A DNA stretch of 64,000 nt, taken from positions 13,230,516 through 13,294,515 of the forward strand of contig CM046861.1 of the NCBI GenBank assembly GCA_025617745.1. The letters run 5' to 3'. Positions 11,367 to 22,365 of the stretch are shown one piece after another. How positions within the stretch are numbered: position 1 is the first letter of the stretch; each line of letters begins with the position of its first letter. Both the position numbers and the translations under genes were made by a program. This DNA is from Heliocidaris erythrogramma. Lineage: Eukaryota > Echinodermata > Echinoidea > Camarodonta > Echinometridae. The notes beneath the pieces are model-generated. The model was not told the origin of the DNA. It saw nothing but the letters and a program-made list of their open reading frames with translations, and made no database searches.

Positions 11367-11465
11367 CCGTTTCACAAGATTCTCCAGTAAATTCAAATGG
11401 ACATTCACACGTGTAGTTAGTGAAAGAGCCGGCTACAGCTGTACATCACATGTACCGCCAGGGGT
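11367..11465 (-). pseudogene. Decayed EGF exon
   Basis: In reverse, the 3' half reads VAGSFTNYTCECPFEFTGESCET and ends at a GTTTGT donor. The 5' half shows GGTC followed by a frame shift and a stop, and the C1/C2 region is reduced to an unclear remnant (NP then GGT). The domain therefore lacks at least two cysteines and its reading frame. It is a close relative of the truncated exon at 9046. Confidence 0.75.
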
Positions 11466-11818
11466 TTATATCTAGGAGGTTAGACATAAAGTTAAGAAGG
11501 TTCTGACTGAAAATAAAGATAAGCATGAAAGCCAGGGGTAACGCACACAGCGACTTTACTCACAAGATCACACGACGGACATTTTCAAATTTCAGAGATT
11601 GTGACAATATATTCCTTATATTTGATTATTTTACATGGAAATGATACATTAGTTAATAAAATAATATATTAGTCATTACCTCAACGTTGTTATGACATGT
11701 ACAACAATACAAAACGCTTTTCCAAGCGAAATCATTACTAAAAACAGGAATATATACCAAAGATACTGGAATCGATTTTTTAATGTATTATTAATCCAAA
11801 AGCAAATTGAAAACATAC

Positions 11819-11951
11819 CTTCTTCACAAAAATCCCCAATGTATCCAAACATGCAAGAACAGGAGTAGTTAGGGAAGACACCGGGGTTACATAATAGCCC
11901 CATTAGAGCATTTATTATTATCGCAGGGATCCGGATCTAGGGCTTTATTTG
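11819..11951 (-). pseudogene. EGF exon with a +1 frameshift
   Basis: In reverse, the first half reads DPDPCDNNKCSNGAI. The frame then changes at ATTATGTAA, and the second half reads CNPGVFPNYSCSCMFGYIGDFCEE up to a GTATGT donor. One extra base in ATTATGT explains the shift. Otherwise the cysteines, the acceptor (TTCTTTTCTTAG) and the phase match a normal EGF exon. It may be a genuine lesion or a base error in the assembly. With the base present, inclusion of this exon would end translation within it. Confidence 0.75.
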
Positions 11952-12054
11952 CTAAGAAAAGAATAATGTAAATTATTGTCTATTGAATAAAGACGGAGAC
12001 TGATTAGAAATGGTATCTCGATAGAATTATGGCATCTCGATTAGAATTATTAAA

Positions 12055-12145
12055 CAATCACAATTGTAGTTAAAAGAGTTAGCAACAGCAATACATGTAG
12101 CCCCGTTTTCACACGAGGTGTTAACATACCTATCTATTTCTATAG
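12055..12145 (-). pseudogene. Decayed EGF exon copy
   Basis: In reverse it reads EIDRYVNTSCENGATCIAVANSFNYNCDC and then loses similarity. C1 is replaced (DPC has become DRY), and the C-terminal turn, C6 and the donor are absent. It is clearly a paralogue of the exons at 14235 and 14811, and the flanking intron sequence is also similar, so it arose by local duplication. Confidence 0.75.
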
Positions 12146-12280
12146 ATATTAGGAATGAGTGGGATAGGCACAAAGGGTTATGTTTTCTAGTATTTTAATA
12201 ATGGTTAGCATAATTTTCTGTATTTGATAAATGATTTTGTCAGCAAAATGAGATAACAACCGATAAAGGTTATACGAATA

Positions 12281-13969
12281 TACACTGTTGGTCATAATGT
12301 TAGCATAATTCGTATTTTCATAGTCATCCGTTGATTTAATCATATTTAAAAGCCTAAATAGATAATATTGACCAGGTTCATTGATTACATAATGATTTTG
12401 TATTGTCGAGGTAAAAGTCGGTCAAGTGAAACATTCCATAACGTGGCCTATCTTATTGTTTGGTGCTATGAAAGGCGAAGCCTCCTTTTTGCTGTCCATT
12501 TCGTGCAGAAAGCCTACGTGTGTTAACAGCCCGTTTTCAGAGTTAGCTTGATCAATTCCTACCAAATTTGGTACATTGATTCCTTACACTATGCCTCGCC
12601 CAACGGCACTTGCAATTCGTCAGAGGGTCCTTGCACTCCGACGGAATGGACGGACACAGGCCCAGATTGCAGATATTCTTGGACTATCGCAGAGTTGTGT
12701 GTGCCGCATCCTCAGAAGACATCGAGAGGCGGGTACTTTGAGTCCAGAGAGATCTACAGGTCGACCACGAAGAACATCCGCACGGGATGACCGTCAACTG
12801 CTGAACATGTGCCGTAGGAACCGGAGAATGCCAGCGAGTCGTCTTTGCCACTTGTGGAGGAGGCACTTCGGAGTGAACGTTTCACAGGAAACCGTAAACA
12901 GGAGACTTGTCCAACATGGCTACAGAGCTCGGCGAATGACCAAGGTTCCACGTCTCACTGTTCGCCACCGGGTTGCTCGACTCCAGTGGGCTAGGAGGCA
13001 CAGGAGATGGCAGCTTGATCACTGGCGCCATGTAATCTTCACTGATGAAAGCCGGTACATCCTTGACCGCACCGATGGAAGGCAGAGGGTTCGACGATTG
13101 TGGGGCGAGAACCTCCGTAATGACTGTGTCCAGGAAACCAATCAAGCAGGTGGAGGCTCAGTGATGGTATGGGTCGGAATACATTATGGCGGAAAAACGC
13201 CATTGGCTGCACCTGAAGGAAACGTCAACGCCGTCGTGTACCGCGATATCCTGGAACGCCATTGTCTTCCATACGCGAGAAGAGTATATGGCAATAACTT
13301 TCAGCTCCAAGACGACAACGCTCGATCACATAGGGAACGCCTGGTGAGGGAATTCCTTGACGCAGAGGACGTGCAGCAGATGCCTTGGCCTGCCTGTTCC
13401 CCCGACATGAACCCCCATTGAGCACGCCTGGGATGCATTGGGCCGTGCCATAAATGAGAGAAACAATCATCCTCAAAATGTGCAGGAGTTAGCCCTGGCA
13501 CTGACCGAAGAGTGGGATGCACTGCCCCTTGAACACCATCAACAACCTTGTGGACAGTATGCCACGGCGTGTGGAGGCACTGGTGCGTGCCAGAGGTGGC
13601 CATACCAGGTACTAAGTGACCCAACAAGATTAAAAAGAGGAACACTTCCCTTCAATCATCAAAAGATCCCAAGATTTTATTTTTCACGATAAAATTATCA
13701 TGGTTAAACATTTACCAAAAACGATACATTTTTTCAAGGAATCCAAGGTCTGGATGATTGTGTTTGTCAAAAGTGGTTTAAACCAGTGTATAAAGTTTGT
13801 ATGAATTAATTTTTGTCTTATATTTTTTATTTCATATGTTGAGAACAGATTTATCAATAAAATCGGTGAAGATATAAGCTTTATTTTGAAAAAAAAATGA
13901 CTCGTATTGTTGTCAATAGCGTACGAAAGGTAGAAAAAAAATTATGCTACCATTATGACCAACAGTGTA
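12281..13969 (+). mobile_element. Tc1/mariner-superfamily DNA transposon
   Basis: Terminal inverted repeats begin TACACTGTTGGTCATAATG at 12281 and end with the complement at 13969 (one internal mismatch, then TAGCATAATT). They are flanked by TA. The length is about 1.69 kb, normal for Tc1 elements. One transposase gene lies between. It inserted into the intron between the decayed EGF exons at 12055 and 14235. Confidence 0.9.
12576..13608 (+). pseudogene. Tc1-type transposase, broken by two single-base frameshifts
   Basis: The main frame runs 12576-13421 (281 codons; MPRPTALAIRQ at 12591 is a likely start). Residues 6-60 form a first helix-turn-helix (QIADILGLSQSCVCRIL). A GRPR motif at 63-66 is followed by a second helix-turn-helix (VSQETVNRRL). 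The catalytic acidic residues are D157 (FTDES) and D247 (QDDNAR). One extra C after MNP shifts the frame before the third acid (IEHAWDALG, which would be residue 282, so DD34E spacing). The frame continues from 13419. A second extra base near 13530 shifts it again before the C-terminal VRARGGHTRY, which ends at about 13607. The enzyme normally cuts and pastes its own element at TA. As it stands this copy cannot make a full protein, although the catalytic core otherwise looks young. Confidence 0.9.
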
Positions 13970-14234
13970 TATGGGAAATACATAAATAAATCCATATAAA
14001 GATATAAACAAACATACACACATATACTGCTGTAAATGCGTAAAGCGAATGCATGTTTGTAGTCTGCCAAGGCTGGTTATAGAATTGGAATATATTCTTA
14101 AAAAATGAAAAGTTTGTAAACAAATTATTTATTTTCAATTGCAATATGCTGACAGGGTAATTGTAGGATTTGTTTCTTTGTTTTTTAGAATATATCCAAC
14201 TGGAATGTTCTGGATTTTTCTTTCAGATACCGAC
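13970..14234. other. AT-rich spacer
   Basis: Intronic sequence between the Tc1 element and the decayed EGF exon. Nothing was recognised. Confidence 0.4.
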
Positions 14235-14354
14235 ATATTTCAGATCTTTCTCCAGAAAATCCAGAAACACAATCACAAGTGTAGTTTAAAGAATCGGCAA
14301 CTGGAATGCACGTAGCTCCGTTTTCACACGAGTTATTAGCACATGGATCTATTT
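14235..14354 (-). pseudogene. EGF exon missing its sixth cysteine
   Basis: The reverse strand reads EIDPCANNSCENGATCIPVADSLNYTCDCVSGFSGERSE. This is a normal EGF domain up to the last turn, where the expected final Cys codon TGT is TCT (Ser). The last exon base before the donor is T instead of G, and the donor is GTCGGT. Without C6 the domain cannot form its third disulphide. Of its neighbours it is the least damaged and might still be spliced. Confidence 0.75.
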
Positions 14355-14810
14355 CTACATAATTATACAGGAATAAGTCGGATATGCACAAACCGTCATG
14401 TTTTCTAGAATTGTACACAAAATAGGTCAGCAAACACTGCTGTATTTGATTTGATTTTTGATAGCTAACTGAGATAGTAACATGTGAAGAGTATACCACA
14501 TAAAGGAAATATATATTCATGAGTCATTGTTATTGGGCTATTAGATATTTGTAGTTTGTCTATATGATGTTAGATTTGAAATATACAATCTTAAGGAGGA
14601 AAGGTTTCAAAAAAGATTTATATTTAATTTAAATGGAATTGATACCAAAGTTGACAGAGTTATGTTGTGTCAGAGTGTACTAATAAGACAGAATCGTTTA
14701 ATGATATGATAATTTGAAACGTTGCAATTTGTGTTTAATACATATCAATTTATCCAAATAGCTCGGATTTGAAGGGGGTATCAAACGATTTCATTTCATT
14801 TCATACCAAC

Positions 14811-14930
14811 CTGTTTCACATCTATCCCCTGAAAATCCGAACACACAATCACAAGTGTAGTTTAAAGAGTCAGCAAATGGAATGCATGTTGCCCCGTTTT
14901 CACATAAGCTGTTAGCACATGGATCTATTT
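14811..14930 (-). CDS. EGF-like domain exon (intact)
   Basis: The reverse strand reads EIDPCANSLCENGATCIPFA, then DSLNYTCDCVFGFSGDRCET. All six cysteines are present, the acceptor is ATGTAG and the donor is GTTGGT (a non-optimal but GT donor). The length is 120 bp, phase 1-1. The EIDPC start resembles calcium-binding EGF domains. It is the intact member of a local family whose decayed relatives lie at 14235, 12055 and 27003, and the sequence around it has been duplicated with it. Confidence 0.85.
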
Positions 14931-15160
14931 CTACATAGATATACATAACAAGGTGACAAATGCACAAATAGTGAGGCCCTCTTATCTTGGAAATATAACT
15001 CAGTTAAACACATTCAGGTCATTGTTATTGGGATGAAACATTCGTGTTAGCATTTCATTGTGGTTACGTACCATAATTATATAAAAATCTCTAAATACTA
15101 ATTTACCTGAACAATCCAGCTTGCGCACAAAGCTATGCCGACGATCAATTCTAAATTGTG

Positions 15161-15202
15161 TCCCGGGCCGCGTCTTTTTTTTTGTAACCAAGCCTAGGTA
15201 GA
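15161..15202. repeat. Left arm of an inverted repeat flanking the LINE insertion
   Basis: TCCCGGGCCGCGTC, a T run and TTGTAACCAAGCCTAGG are the reverse complement (few mismatches) of 22174-22215. Once the LINE is removed, the two arms lie a few hundred bases apart. The LINE therefore landed in a pre-existing foldback element. Confidence 0.75.
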
Positions 15203-15315
15203 TTTCGCATTTTTTCATACTAATACGGTTTATTCCGTCAAGACTAATCTGCATGAATATTCATGAAAACGAATTATAGCGATATAATAAAACGAGCAAG
15301 GGCAACGAGCAAGGG

Positions 15316-15328
15316 CATCGAGCAGCTG
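15316..15328 (+). repeat. Target-site duplication, left copy (CATCGAGCAGCTG)
   Basis: The 13-bp word is repeated exactly at 21987-21999, on either side of the LINE. This is the mark of target-primed reverse transcription. Confidence 0.85.
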
Positions 15329-15594
15329 GGAAGAAGACTCACGAGTCTGGGTGCTGAACGGACGTGTTTTCTATCCGCTTAGCCTTTTCGTTTGAGAACG
15401 AAGCCACGTGTTTTATTTTCTACGTGCTAGATTGTTGACTTTGACGAGAATTGTGTTTTGGTGAGATCGACTCTGTCTTTATCTGTTATTTTACAGTTTA
15501 CACTGTTTTTGGTGGTTTTATTTTTCGGATTCTTATCAATATTTTTGACAGTACATACGTGTGGTGTGGAATTTGAGTTGAGAGGAAGGTCAAT

Positions 15595-16971
15595 ATGGCC
15601 GCTAGCGCTGCGGCGCTTTTGACCTCTGATGGCAATGACTCTGATAACTCTATAGAGTCCATGTCATGGGAACATCTATCTCAAAAACAACTAAACGATC
15701 AGATTCAACAGAAAATTAGAAAAAAGAGTGACCAAACTTCTCTTGAGAAATTGATTAGTCAGGCTCAAGAACCTTCAACAAGTTCAAGATCTTATCGACA
15801 AAAATAATACTAACTGTAACTCTGGCAATAGTCTGAAAAGATCCAATAGGGATAGGAATACGAGTAGTAGTAGCGCTAGTAGTGACATTGAAGTTGAGCA
15901 TGGCCAGCGGAAAACGCCAAAACCAAAAAACAAACAGGCAAAATTTAAAATGAACACTGAACAAGAGTTACAAGCTAGGTCTAAATCTAACCCTAAAATT
16001 GTTTTATTTACATCACCAGACATTAAACTTGCTAAGGTTAATCCTATTAAAATTGCAAAGGCACTCAATGATCATGGACAAGGTTTTGTAAAGAACGTTG
16101 GCAGAACAAGTCAAGGTGGCATTAGTGTACAGTGTATGACTTCTACACAAGCTCTAAGATTAAAGAACGTCACTCAACTTGGAGAATGGATAGTTAAGGG
16201 AGAATTTGCTAAATCTGAGACTCAGAGTAGAGGGGTGATATCAGGAGTTTCTTTTGAAGTTGAAGTGAATGTCGGAAATATGGAGTAATGGATGCTAGAA
16301 GAATCACGCATAGAAGAGATGGGCAGATTAGGAAAACCTCATCAGTTGTCTTAACTTTTAATAGCCCTCAAATGCCTGCTGAAATTAAATTAGGTTATGA
16401 GATCTTTGAAACTAAACCTTATATTCCACCTGTAATCCGTTGCTACAAATGTCAGCGACTGGGTCATGTTGCGAGTGCATGCCGTAGTTCTACGCGGTGT
16501 GTTCGGTGCAGTGGCCCTCACACTTTCGAGGAATGCACCCAGAAAGACAGGGTACAGTGTAGTCGTTGCGGAGAAAATCACTCTTCGGCATATGCTGGAT
16601 GCAACACTTTTAAGACAGAAAAGAAAATTCAGGAGGTTCGAGTAACTCTTAATATTTCGTACGCTGAAGCTGCCAAGAATATCCGTCTTAATGTAGACAA
16701 CAAATTTGAGCAATCACAAATAGTAAAGACGCATAACACAACAACGCAAAGCAAGACCCAACCACCACAGCAAAACTTTAATTTAATATCACAAGAACAG
16801 AGTAGAACTAAACAAACTTCACAAGTCACAAATAAACCAACTCCAAAATGCATAACAAAAGACATGGCAACTCAGACAGAAACAGTGAAAGAAGCAGGAT
16901 GTCAGACATCTGACTTCATGCAGGTTGATCAGTCCTTGATAACATTACTTATTGGGACACTGAAGATTTGA
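15595..16971 (+). pseudogene. LINE ORF1, nucleic-acid-binding protein with CCHC zinc knuckles (two frameshifts)
   Basis: The start at 15595 follows the leader, and the protein begins MAASAAALLTSDGNDSDNS. The frame is open to 15807. Similarity continues in the next frame from about 15780 (QDLIDKNNTNCNS) to 16288, then returns to the first frame (MDARRITHRRDGQ) to 16971. At least two single-base indels are therefore needed. Three cysteine/histidine knuckles lie at about 16441-16620: CYKCQRLGHVASAC, CVRCSGPHTFEEC and CSRCGENHSSAYAGC. The region before them contains a conserved gag-like segment. The C-terminus is Gln/Thr-rich. In known I-type elements ORF1 binds the element RNA and helps deliver it to the target; that role is assigned by family. 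Confidence 0.85.
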
Positions 16972-17089
16972 GATTCAAAATTAGGCAAGGAGAGAGAGCA
17001 GGAAGTCAAGTTGTTTGTTGAACGCTTATTTCCATCATTGAAGCGGAAGAAAGGCAGAGAGAAAAAAACACAAAGTCAACTAACAACTG

Positions 17090-20000
17090 ATGACAAAAGA
17101 AAAGAATGATGTCTACAAATTTTTATTGTTTGTTAATCAGCTTATCTTAATGGTGGTTATTTTGCAGTGGAATGCCCAGTCTTTAGTTGCACATGGTTGT
17201 GAATTAAAACATGCTTTAAATAATTTTGATGTTAAACCTGATATAATTTGTTTACAAGAGACTTGGTTAAAGGAAGACAAAGAGTTTAATCTTTATGGAT
17301 ATAATTTATTTAGAGTTGACAGGAATTTAAGGTTAGATAAATGTGCAGGAGGAGGTTGCGCTATTTTTGTTAAGAAGGGCATTCAAGTAAATTTCATAAA
17401 AGATAAAGATACTCAAGTACAGTATCAAATTATCGAAATTTTTTGTAAGAATAAGGAAAGGATGAATATAGTTAATGTATATAACCCATGTTTGAGTATA
17501 AGTGACACACATATACTTGATGATATAGAGCAATATATGAAAGATAAAACAATCATTTGTGGAGATTTTAATAGCCATAATTCTTTGTGGGGTAGCAAAA
17601 ATACAGATTCAAATGGACAGGCGGTAGAATGTTTCATAGATAAGCACAATTTGGTTTGTCTTAATAATGGAGAGGGAACTAGAATTAACGTCCATCAAGG
17701 TTCAACCTCGTGTCTTGATATTACCTTGGTCCCTTACACTATGGGGACGAACAGTTCTTGGTCCATTATATATGACACATGGGGAAGTGATCACCACCCC
17801 ATTTTAATAGAAATAAACGAGAAATGTCATTACACTCCGTATAAATCCTCAAGCAGATGGGCTACTAAAAGGGGAAACTGGGGTAAATTTCAAGAAATGT
17901 GTAATATAATCTTTACTGAACCAGATAGTGATTTAACTCCTGAAGAGAGGTATAATAATTTTATGAGTCAATTCAAACAAGCAATTAATCAATCTTTTGC
18001 TGTTATTAAAACAAATAAATCATATAAACCTCCATCTTCATGGTGGACTGATGAATGTAAACAAGCTGTGGAAAATAGGAAAAAAAGCCTAAAAGTCTTT
18101 AAAAAATCATGTCATCCTGACGATCTAATAACATATAAAAGAGCAAGTGCCATTGCTCGGAAAGTTATCAAGCAGGCGAAAAGGGAGGATTGGAGACAGT
18201 TTTGTAACTCCATTAATAATCAAACATCCTCAAAGCACATCTGGGAGAAAATTAAACGTATTAACAAGACTAAAAAGACAACCAGTATTCCTATTCTGAA
18301 ACATGGCAATTTGGATTTAATAACAGATATAGATAAGGTTAACCACATGGTAAATCATTTTGTCAAGGTAAGCAGTAATGGAAATAATAGTGAGGAATTT
18401 TTGAAGAAGAAAAAAGAAAGTGAGGAGAAGTTTGACATTGTTGAGAATGAGGATTTAATATATAATGATGATTTTACTATGTTTGAATTGAATGATGCTA
18501 TTGCATCCTCAAAATGCACAACTCCTGGGTAAGACGAAATAAGTAATTTGTTCATTAAAGGAGAATTAACCCCTGAGTAAAAATTTACTTATATTGAAAG
18601 GTGTAATATATTCCTACTTATTGGCCTAAATCATTTTCTAATAAGATATTAGAAAAGGGTATAAATAAAGATATTCCAACACCCGGTATCGTCTCCTACT
18701 CATTTACATGGGGGCTGCCATTTTCTTGCTGATTTGGAGTTGTACATGAACCATTGAGAAATGTTCCGGTCAGGAAGATATTTTGAATCCAAGACCTAAA
18801 TTGATTTTCTTCATTACCTAAAATCCCATATGTGACGAAAAATATAAAGTGGGTGTTTACATGATTTATAAAAATTAAATCTTTATAATGATACTTTTAA
18901 ATTGTCTGGTTTTGCTTAACAAAAATCTGTTTTCTTGGGTTTGCCAAACAGAGCAGAACATAATATATGCAGCATGCATTCTGACTTTTCAAGTCCCATT
19001 ATCCGAAAGCAGGTGAATGCATAGTTTGCCGCTGTAGATGCTCAGGGAAGAAGCATCCATAAAATTTGAATTAATTTGCTCCGTCCATTGCGTCACAGTA
19101 TGTAGAAAATAGATTTATATTAAGCGAATATCGATTTTCAACAGAAATATATAAGGAAATCTTCAGTTTAAAAATAAATTGACATATCTATTCTATATTT
19201 TTAATCTCAAATGGGTTTTTAATTTTGAAAAAGGCAATTGGGCATTTGGATTAAGAAAATCTTCTTGTACACATAAAAAAATGGCAGCCCCCATGTATTG
19301 CTAGCAGACGATACATATTGCTAGCAGATGATCAATTTTGCTCAGAAAATCTTGATTCGTATCGATCTCGTATATTTTGACGCGAAGCCATATAGTCTAA
19401 CAAGTAGGAATAAATAACACCTTTGAACACTATCGTCTTTATTGTTTGAGGTTAATTCTCCTTTAAACATCTTCGTGAAAAGGCAAGAAGGTACCTACTT
19501 TTGATTTTCAATAGTATATGGTCAAATTCTATAAATCCAGTTTCTTGGAAAGAAGCAGTTCTTATTCCGGTACTCAAACCAGGAAAGAACCCTTCTGACT
19601 CAAAATCGTTTAGACCGATTGCCCTAACATGCACTATGTGTAAATTGATGGAACGAATGATCAACAACAGACTTATGTGGTACCTTGAAAAGCATCACTT
19701 ATTTAATACACAACAAAGTGGATTTCGAAAAGGAAGAAACACTAAGGATCACATAATTCAATTGCAATCTAGTATTGATAAAGGTTTTGCCAACAAGGAA
19801 AGTACCTTGGCAGTATTTCTAGATCTGGAAAAAGCATATGATATGGTATGGCCTACAGGTGTTTTAATTAAATTACAACAACTAGGTATATATGGGCGAA
19901 TGGTAAAGTGGATTAAAAACTTCCTTTCAGATCGAAAACTACAAGTTAAATTGAATGGAACTTTCTCTGGTTTGAAAGAGATCGATAATGGTATTCCTCA

Positions 20001-21792
20001 AGGGAGTGTTATCAGCCCCACCCTTTTTAACATAGCAGTATATGATTTACATTCTATTATAACAAATGTTAACATATCACAATATGCAGACGATATAGCA
20101 ATTTGGAAAACAAATAGGAATGTAAAGTTCATTACTAATCAGATTCAACAGAATCTAGATAGCATTGATGTATGGTGCAAGAAATGGGGTTTTAAATTGG
20201 CGGCTAATAAAACAATTGCTGTACTTTTTACAAATAAAAGAAAGCAAGAAACGAAACTCACTATTCATGAGACTCCTATATCTATTACAAATTGTACTAA
20301 ATTTCTCGGAGTAATCTTTGATAGTAAATTAACATGGCAAGATCATATTAAATATATTATAGCAAGGTGTAAGAAGAAACTGAACTTACTAAAGTGCATA
20401 AGTGGTATGAAATGGGGTGCCGATAGTTGTACTTTGTTACATCTGTACAAGATGCTCATAAAACCCATTCTAGAGTATGGCTGTGAGGCCTTTAATTCAG
20501 CTTCTAAGACACACAAACAAAAGCTTGAAAGTATACAATACCAGGCTCTTAGAGTTGTTACTGGGGCTTTACACGGTACACCCCATAATGCCTTGCAGGT
20601 TGAATGTGGTGAACCCCCTCTACAGTTAAGTCGAGATTTCTTATGTCAATTGTACAATGATAAGCTTAGTATTCATTACTCTCACCCTAATCATCTACTG
20701 CAAAAAAATTGCTGGCAAAAGCATTATTTTGCAGACAAGTGGAAAGAAAGTGATCACCACACCCCTTTTGAAGGGAAGTGGAATGATACAGGAACGAAAA
20801 TATATCCCTTGCATAATCCTTTTCCGTATTGGCTTTTTGATGAACCTTTTATTTCTACAGAGATATATGACTCAGTTAAGCATTCTGTGGATATAAATGA
20901 AAAGCGTTTTTTGGCAAGAGAAATTATTCAAACAAAGTGGAGTCAATCACTCCATATATATACAGATGGATCATTTGATCCGAATAGAAATACTACAGGG
21001 AGTAGCATTTATATTCCGTTTTTTAAATGCTCCAAGCATGTACGTTTAAATGATAATACTTCCATTTATACAGCAGAACTTTTTGCTGTGCTCATGGCAC
21101 TTGAATGGATTGAAGAATATCAGCCTGTACATGTGTGTATTTTTATGGATTGCTTAAGTGCCATTCAAGCCATTTCGCAGTTTAATCCTGAGAATAAACT
21201 AGTATGTGATATAAGATTAATGTTACTAAATATTCATAATCAGAATTGCAGGGTGGTTTTTGAATGGATTCCTGGACATTCTGGAATCCGCGGAAATGAA
21301 GAGGCAGACCTACTGGCAAAACGAGCTAGTAAAAAACAGAATATTGATATAACTTTACCATTAACAATCACAGAAGTTAAACACACACTAAAAGCAAAAT
21401 TAAAAGGAAAATGGCAAGTACAATGGAATGAGTCTAAAAATAAGAATTATAAACGAATTGAAAGAAATATAACCTTAAGACATAAACTTGTGTCAATGAA
21501 GAGATGGCAAGAAGTAATTATTAATAGATTTCGTTTTGATACCTTTTGGAGCCTCAAAAGCTATCAATTTAAAATAGGTAAACACCCGAATGGTCTACGC
21601 GATGAGTGCTTGATATATGATGATGTTGAACATGTATTAATAAACTGTCAAAAATATGAAGAACAAAGGAGTCTATTACTAAAAAGGATGAATTACACAC
21701 GGAATCAATTAACACTTGCAAACTTATTTAAAGAAAAGTCAAAACTGATTCATATAGTTCAATTTATTTTTAACAGTGGAATAAATGTGTAA
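17090..21792 (+). pseudogene. LINE ORF2, endonuclease-reverse transcriptase-RNase H (stop codon plus 912-bp insertion)
   Basis: The first part (17090-18529) holds an APE-type endonuclease: QWNAQSL, LQETWL, GDFNSHN and the terminal SDHH motif near codon 242. It ends TTPG followed by a TAA at 18530-18532 where a sense codon is expected. The sequence DEISNLFIK continues for 22 bases to the inserted TTAA element (18555-19466) and resumes after it as KHLREKA. The second part (open frame from 19501) carries the RT domain with FLDLEKAYD (residues 106-114), GIPQGSVISP and YADD (195-198), and a thumb region. An RNase H domain follows with D489, E526, D550 and D603. A CCHC-like segment near the C-terminus is not obvious. 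Apart from the stop and the insertion the frame is clean over 1200 codons, which suggests recent mobility before silencing. Confidence 0.9.
18555..19466. mobile_element. TTAA foldback element (AGGAGAATTAACC family) nested in the LINE
   Basis: The ends read TTAA-AGGAGAATTAACC and GGTTAATTCTCCT-TTAA, so TTAA duplications lie at 18555-18558 and 19463-19466. Internal words such as ATGGGGGCTGCCATTTTCTT and its complement (near 19280) show that the inverted similarity extends inward. A second, diverged copy is at 62527-63414. It is non-coding and must have inserted after the LINE. Confidence 0.9.
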
Positions 21793-21986
21793 CTATATAA
21801 AGTCGAATTGTTTTTTGAGTATATGTAAACTAACGGAGAGATGAGTCGAATCCTCACTACCAAATCACGAGACTTTGACGAGTTGACTTTTTTTAAGTAC
21901 AGTTATCTCGGACTTGTATAGCAACTGGCACAAAGGACACTAGTTTGTCAAAAGTGCCATTATTTTTTCTACAACAACAACAACAA

Positions 21987-21999
21987 CATCGAGCAGCTG
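21987..21999 (+). repeat. Target-site duplication, right copy
   Basis: CATCGAGCAGCTG is identical to 15316-15328 and directly follows the (CAA)n tail of the LINE. Confidence 0.85.
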
Positions 22000-22002
22000 A
22001 TG

Positions 22003-22075
22003 TGTGTGGCGCAATCGGATAATCCAGTCCTCTCTTGGTGAAAGAACCACGAGTTCGAACCTCGGCAGAAGTTTA
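22003..22075 (+). other. tRNA-like or SINE-head sequence
   Basis: TGTGTGGCGCAATCGGATAA resembles a pol III A box and GAGTTCGAACCTC a B box, separated by about 40 bases. The acceptor-stem halves do not pair convincingly, so a functional tRNA is unlikely. It was the right flank of the site into which the LINE inserted. Confidence 0.45.
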
Positions 22076-22173
22076 TATTACGAAATTTTCTTTTGCTTAT
22101 AAAATAAGGTGACTGAGTAAGAAAATACAAGTCCGATACTTGTAGTCTGTTTCAAAGTCTTCAAAAAGGGGTT

Positions 22174-22215
22174 TCTGCCTAGGCTTGGTTACAAAAAAAA
22201 AGACGCTCCCGGGCC
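22174..22215. repeat. Right arm of the inverted repeat flanking the LINE insertion
   Basis: Partner of 15161-15202: CCTAGGCTTGGTTAC, an A run and GACGCTCCCGGGCC. The sequence beyond it, up to about 22350, is probably part of the same foldback. Confidence 0.75.
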
Positions 22216-22365
22216 AGAAGCTCAGCGCATTTACGCTTTCTGGAAGCCGCCTACATTCAATCGCACGAACCCCTTCTGTGCAGACAAAAGGAGTTCGTCC
22301 AAGCTTTGCGATTGTTCTGAAATTACGGCGTCTGGGTTGCGTCCGGGTTCATCGAGTATAATATA

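Larger units (their letters stand above)
15329..21986 (+). mobile_element. Nearly full-length I-like non-LTR retrotransposon (LINE)
   Basis: The element has a 5' leader (15329-15594), ORF1 with zinc knuckles (15595-16971), ORF2 with endonuclease, reverse transcriptase and RNase H (17090-21792) and a short 3' part ending in an (ACA/CAA)n tail at about 21970-21986. It is flanked by a 13-bp target duplication. An APE endonuclease, an RNase H domain and a CCHC-type ORF1 place it in the I superfamily (I, Nimb or similar), and the clade is inferred. It is inactive: ORF1 has frameshifts, ORF2 has a stop codon at 18530 and a 912-bp element is inserted at 18555. Confidence 0.9.
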
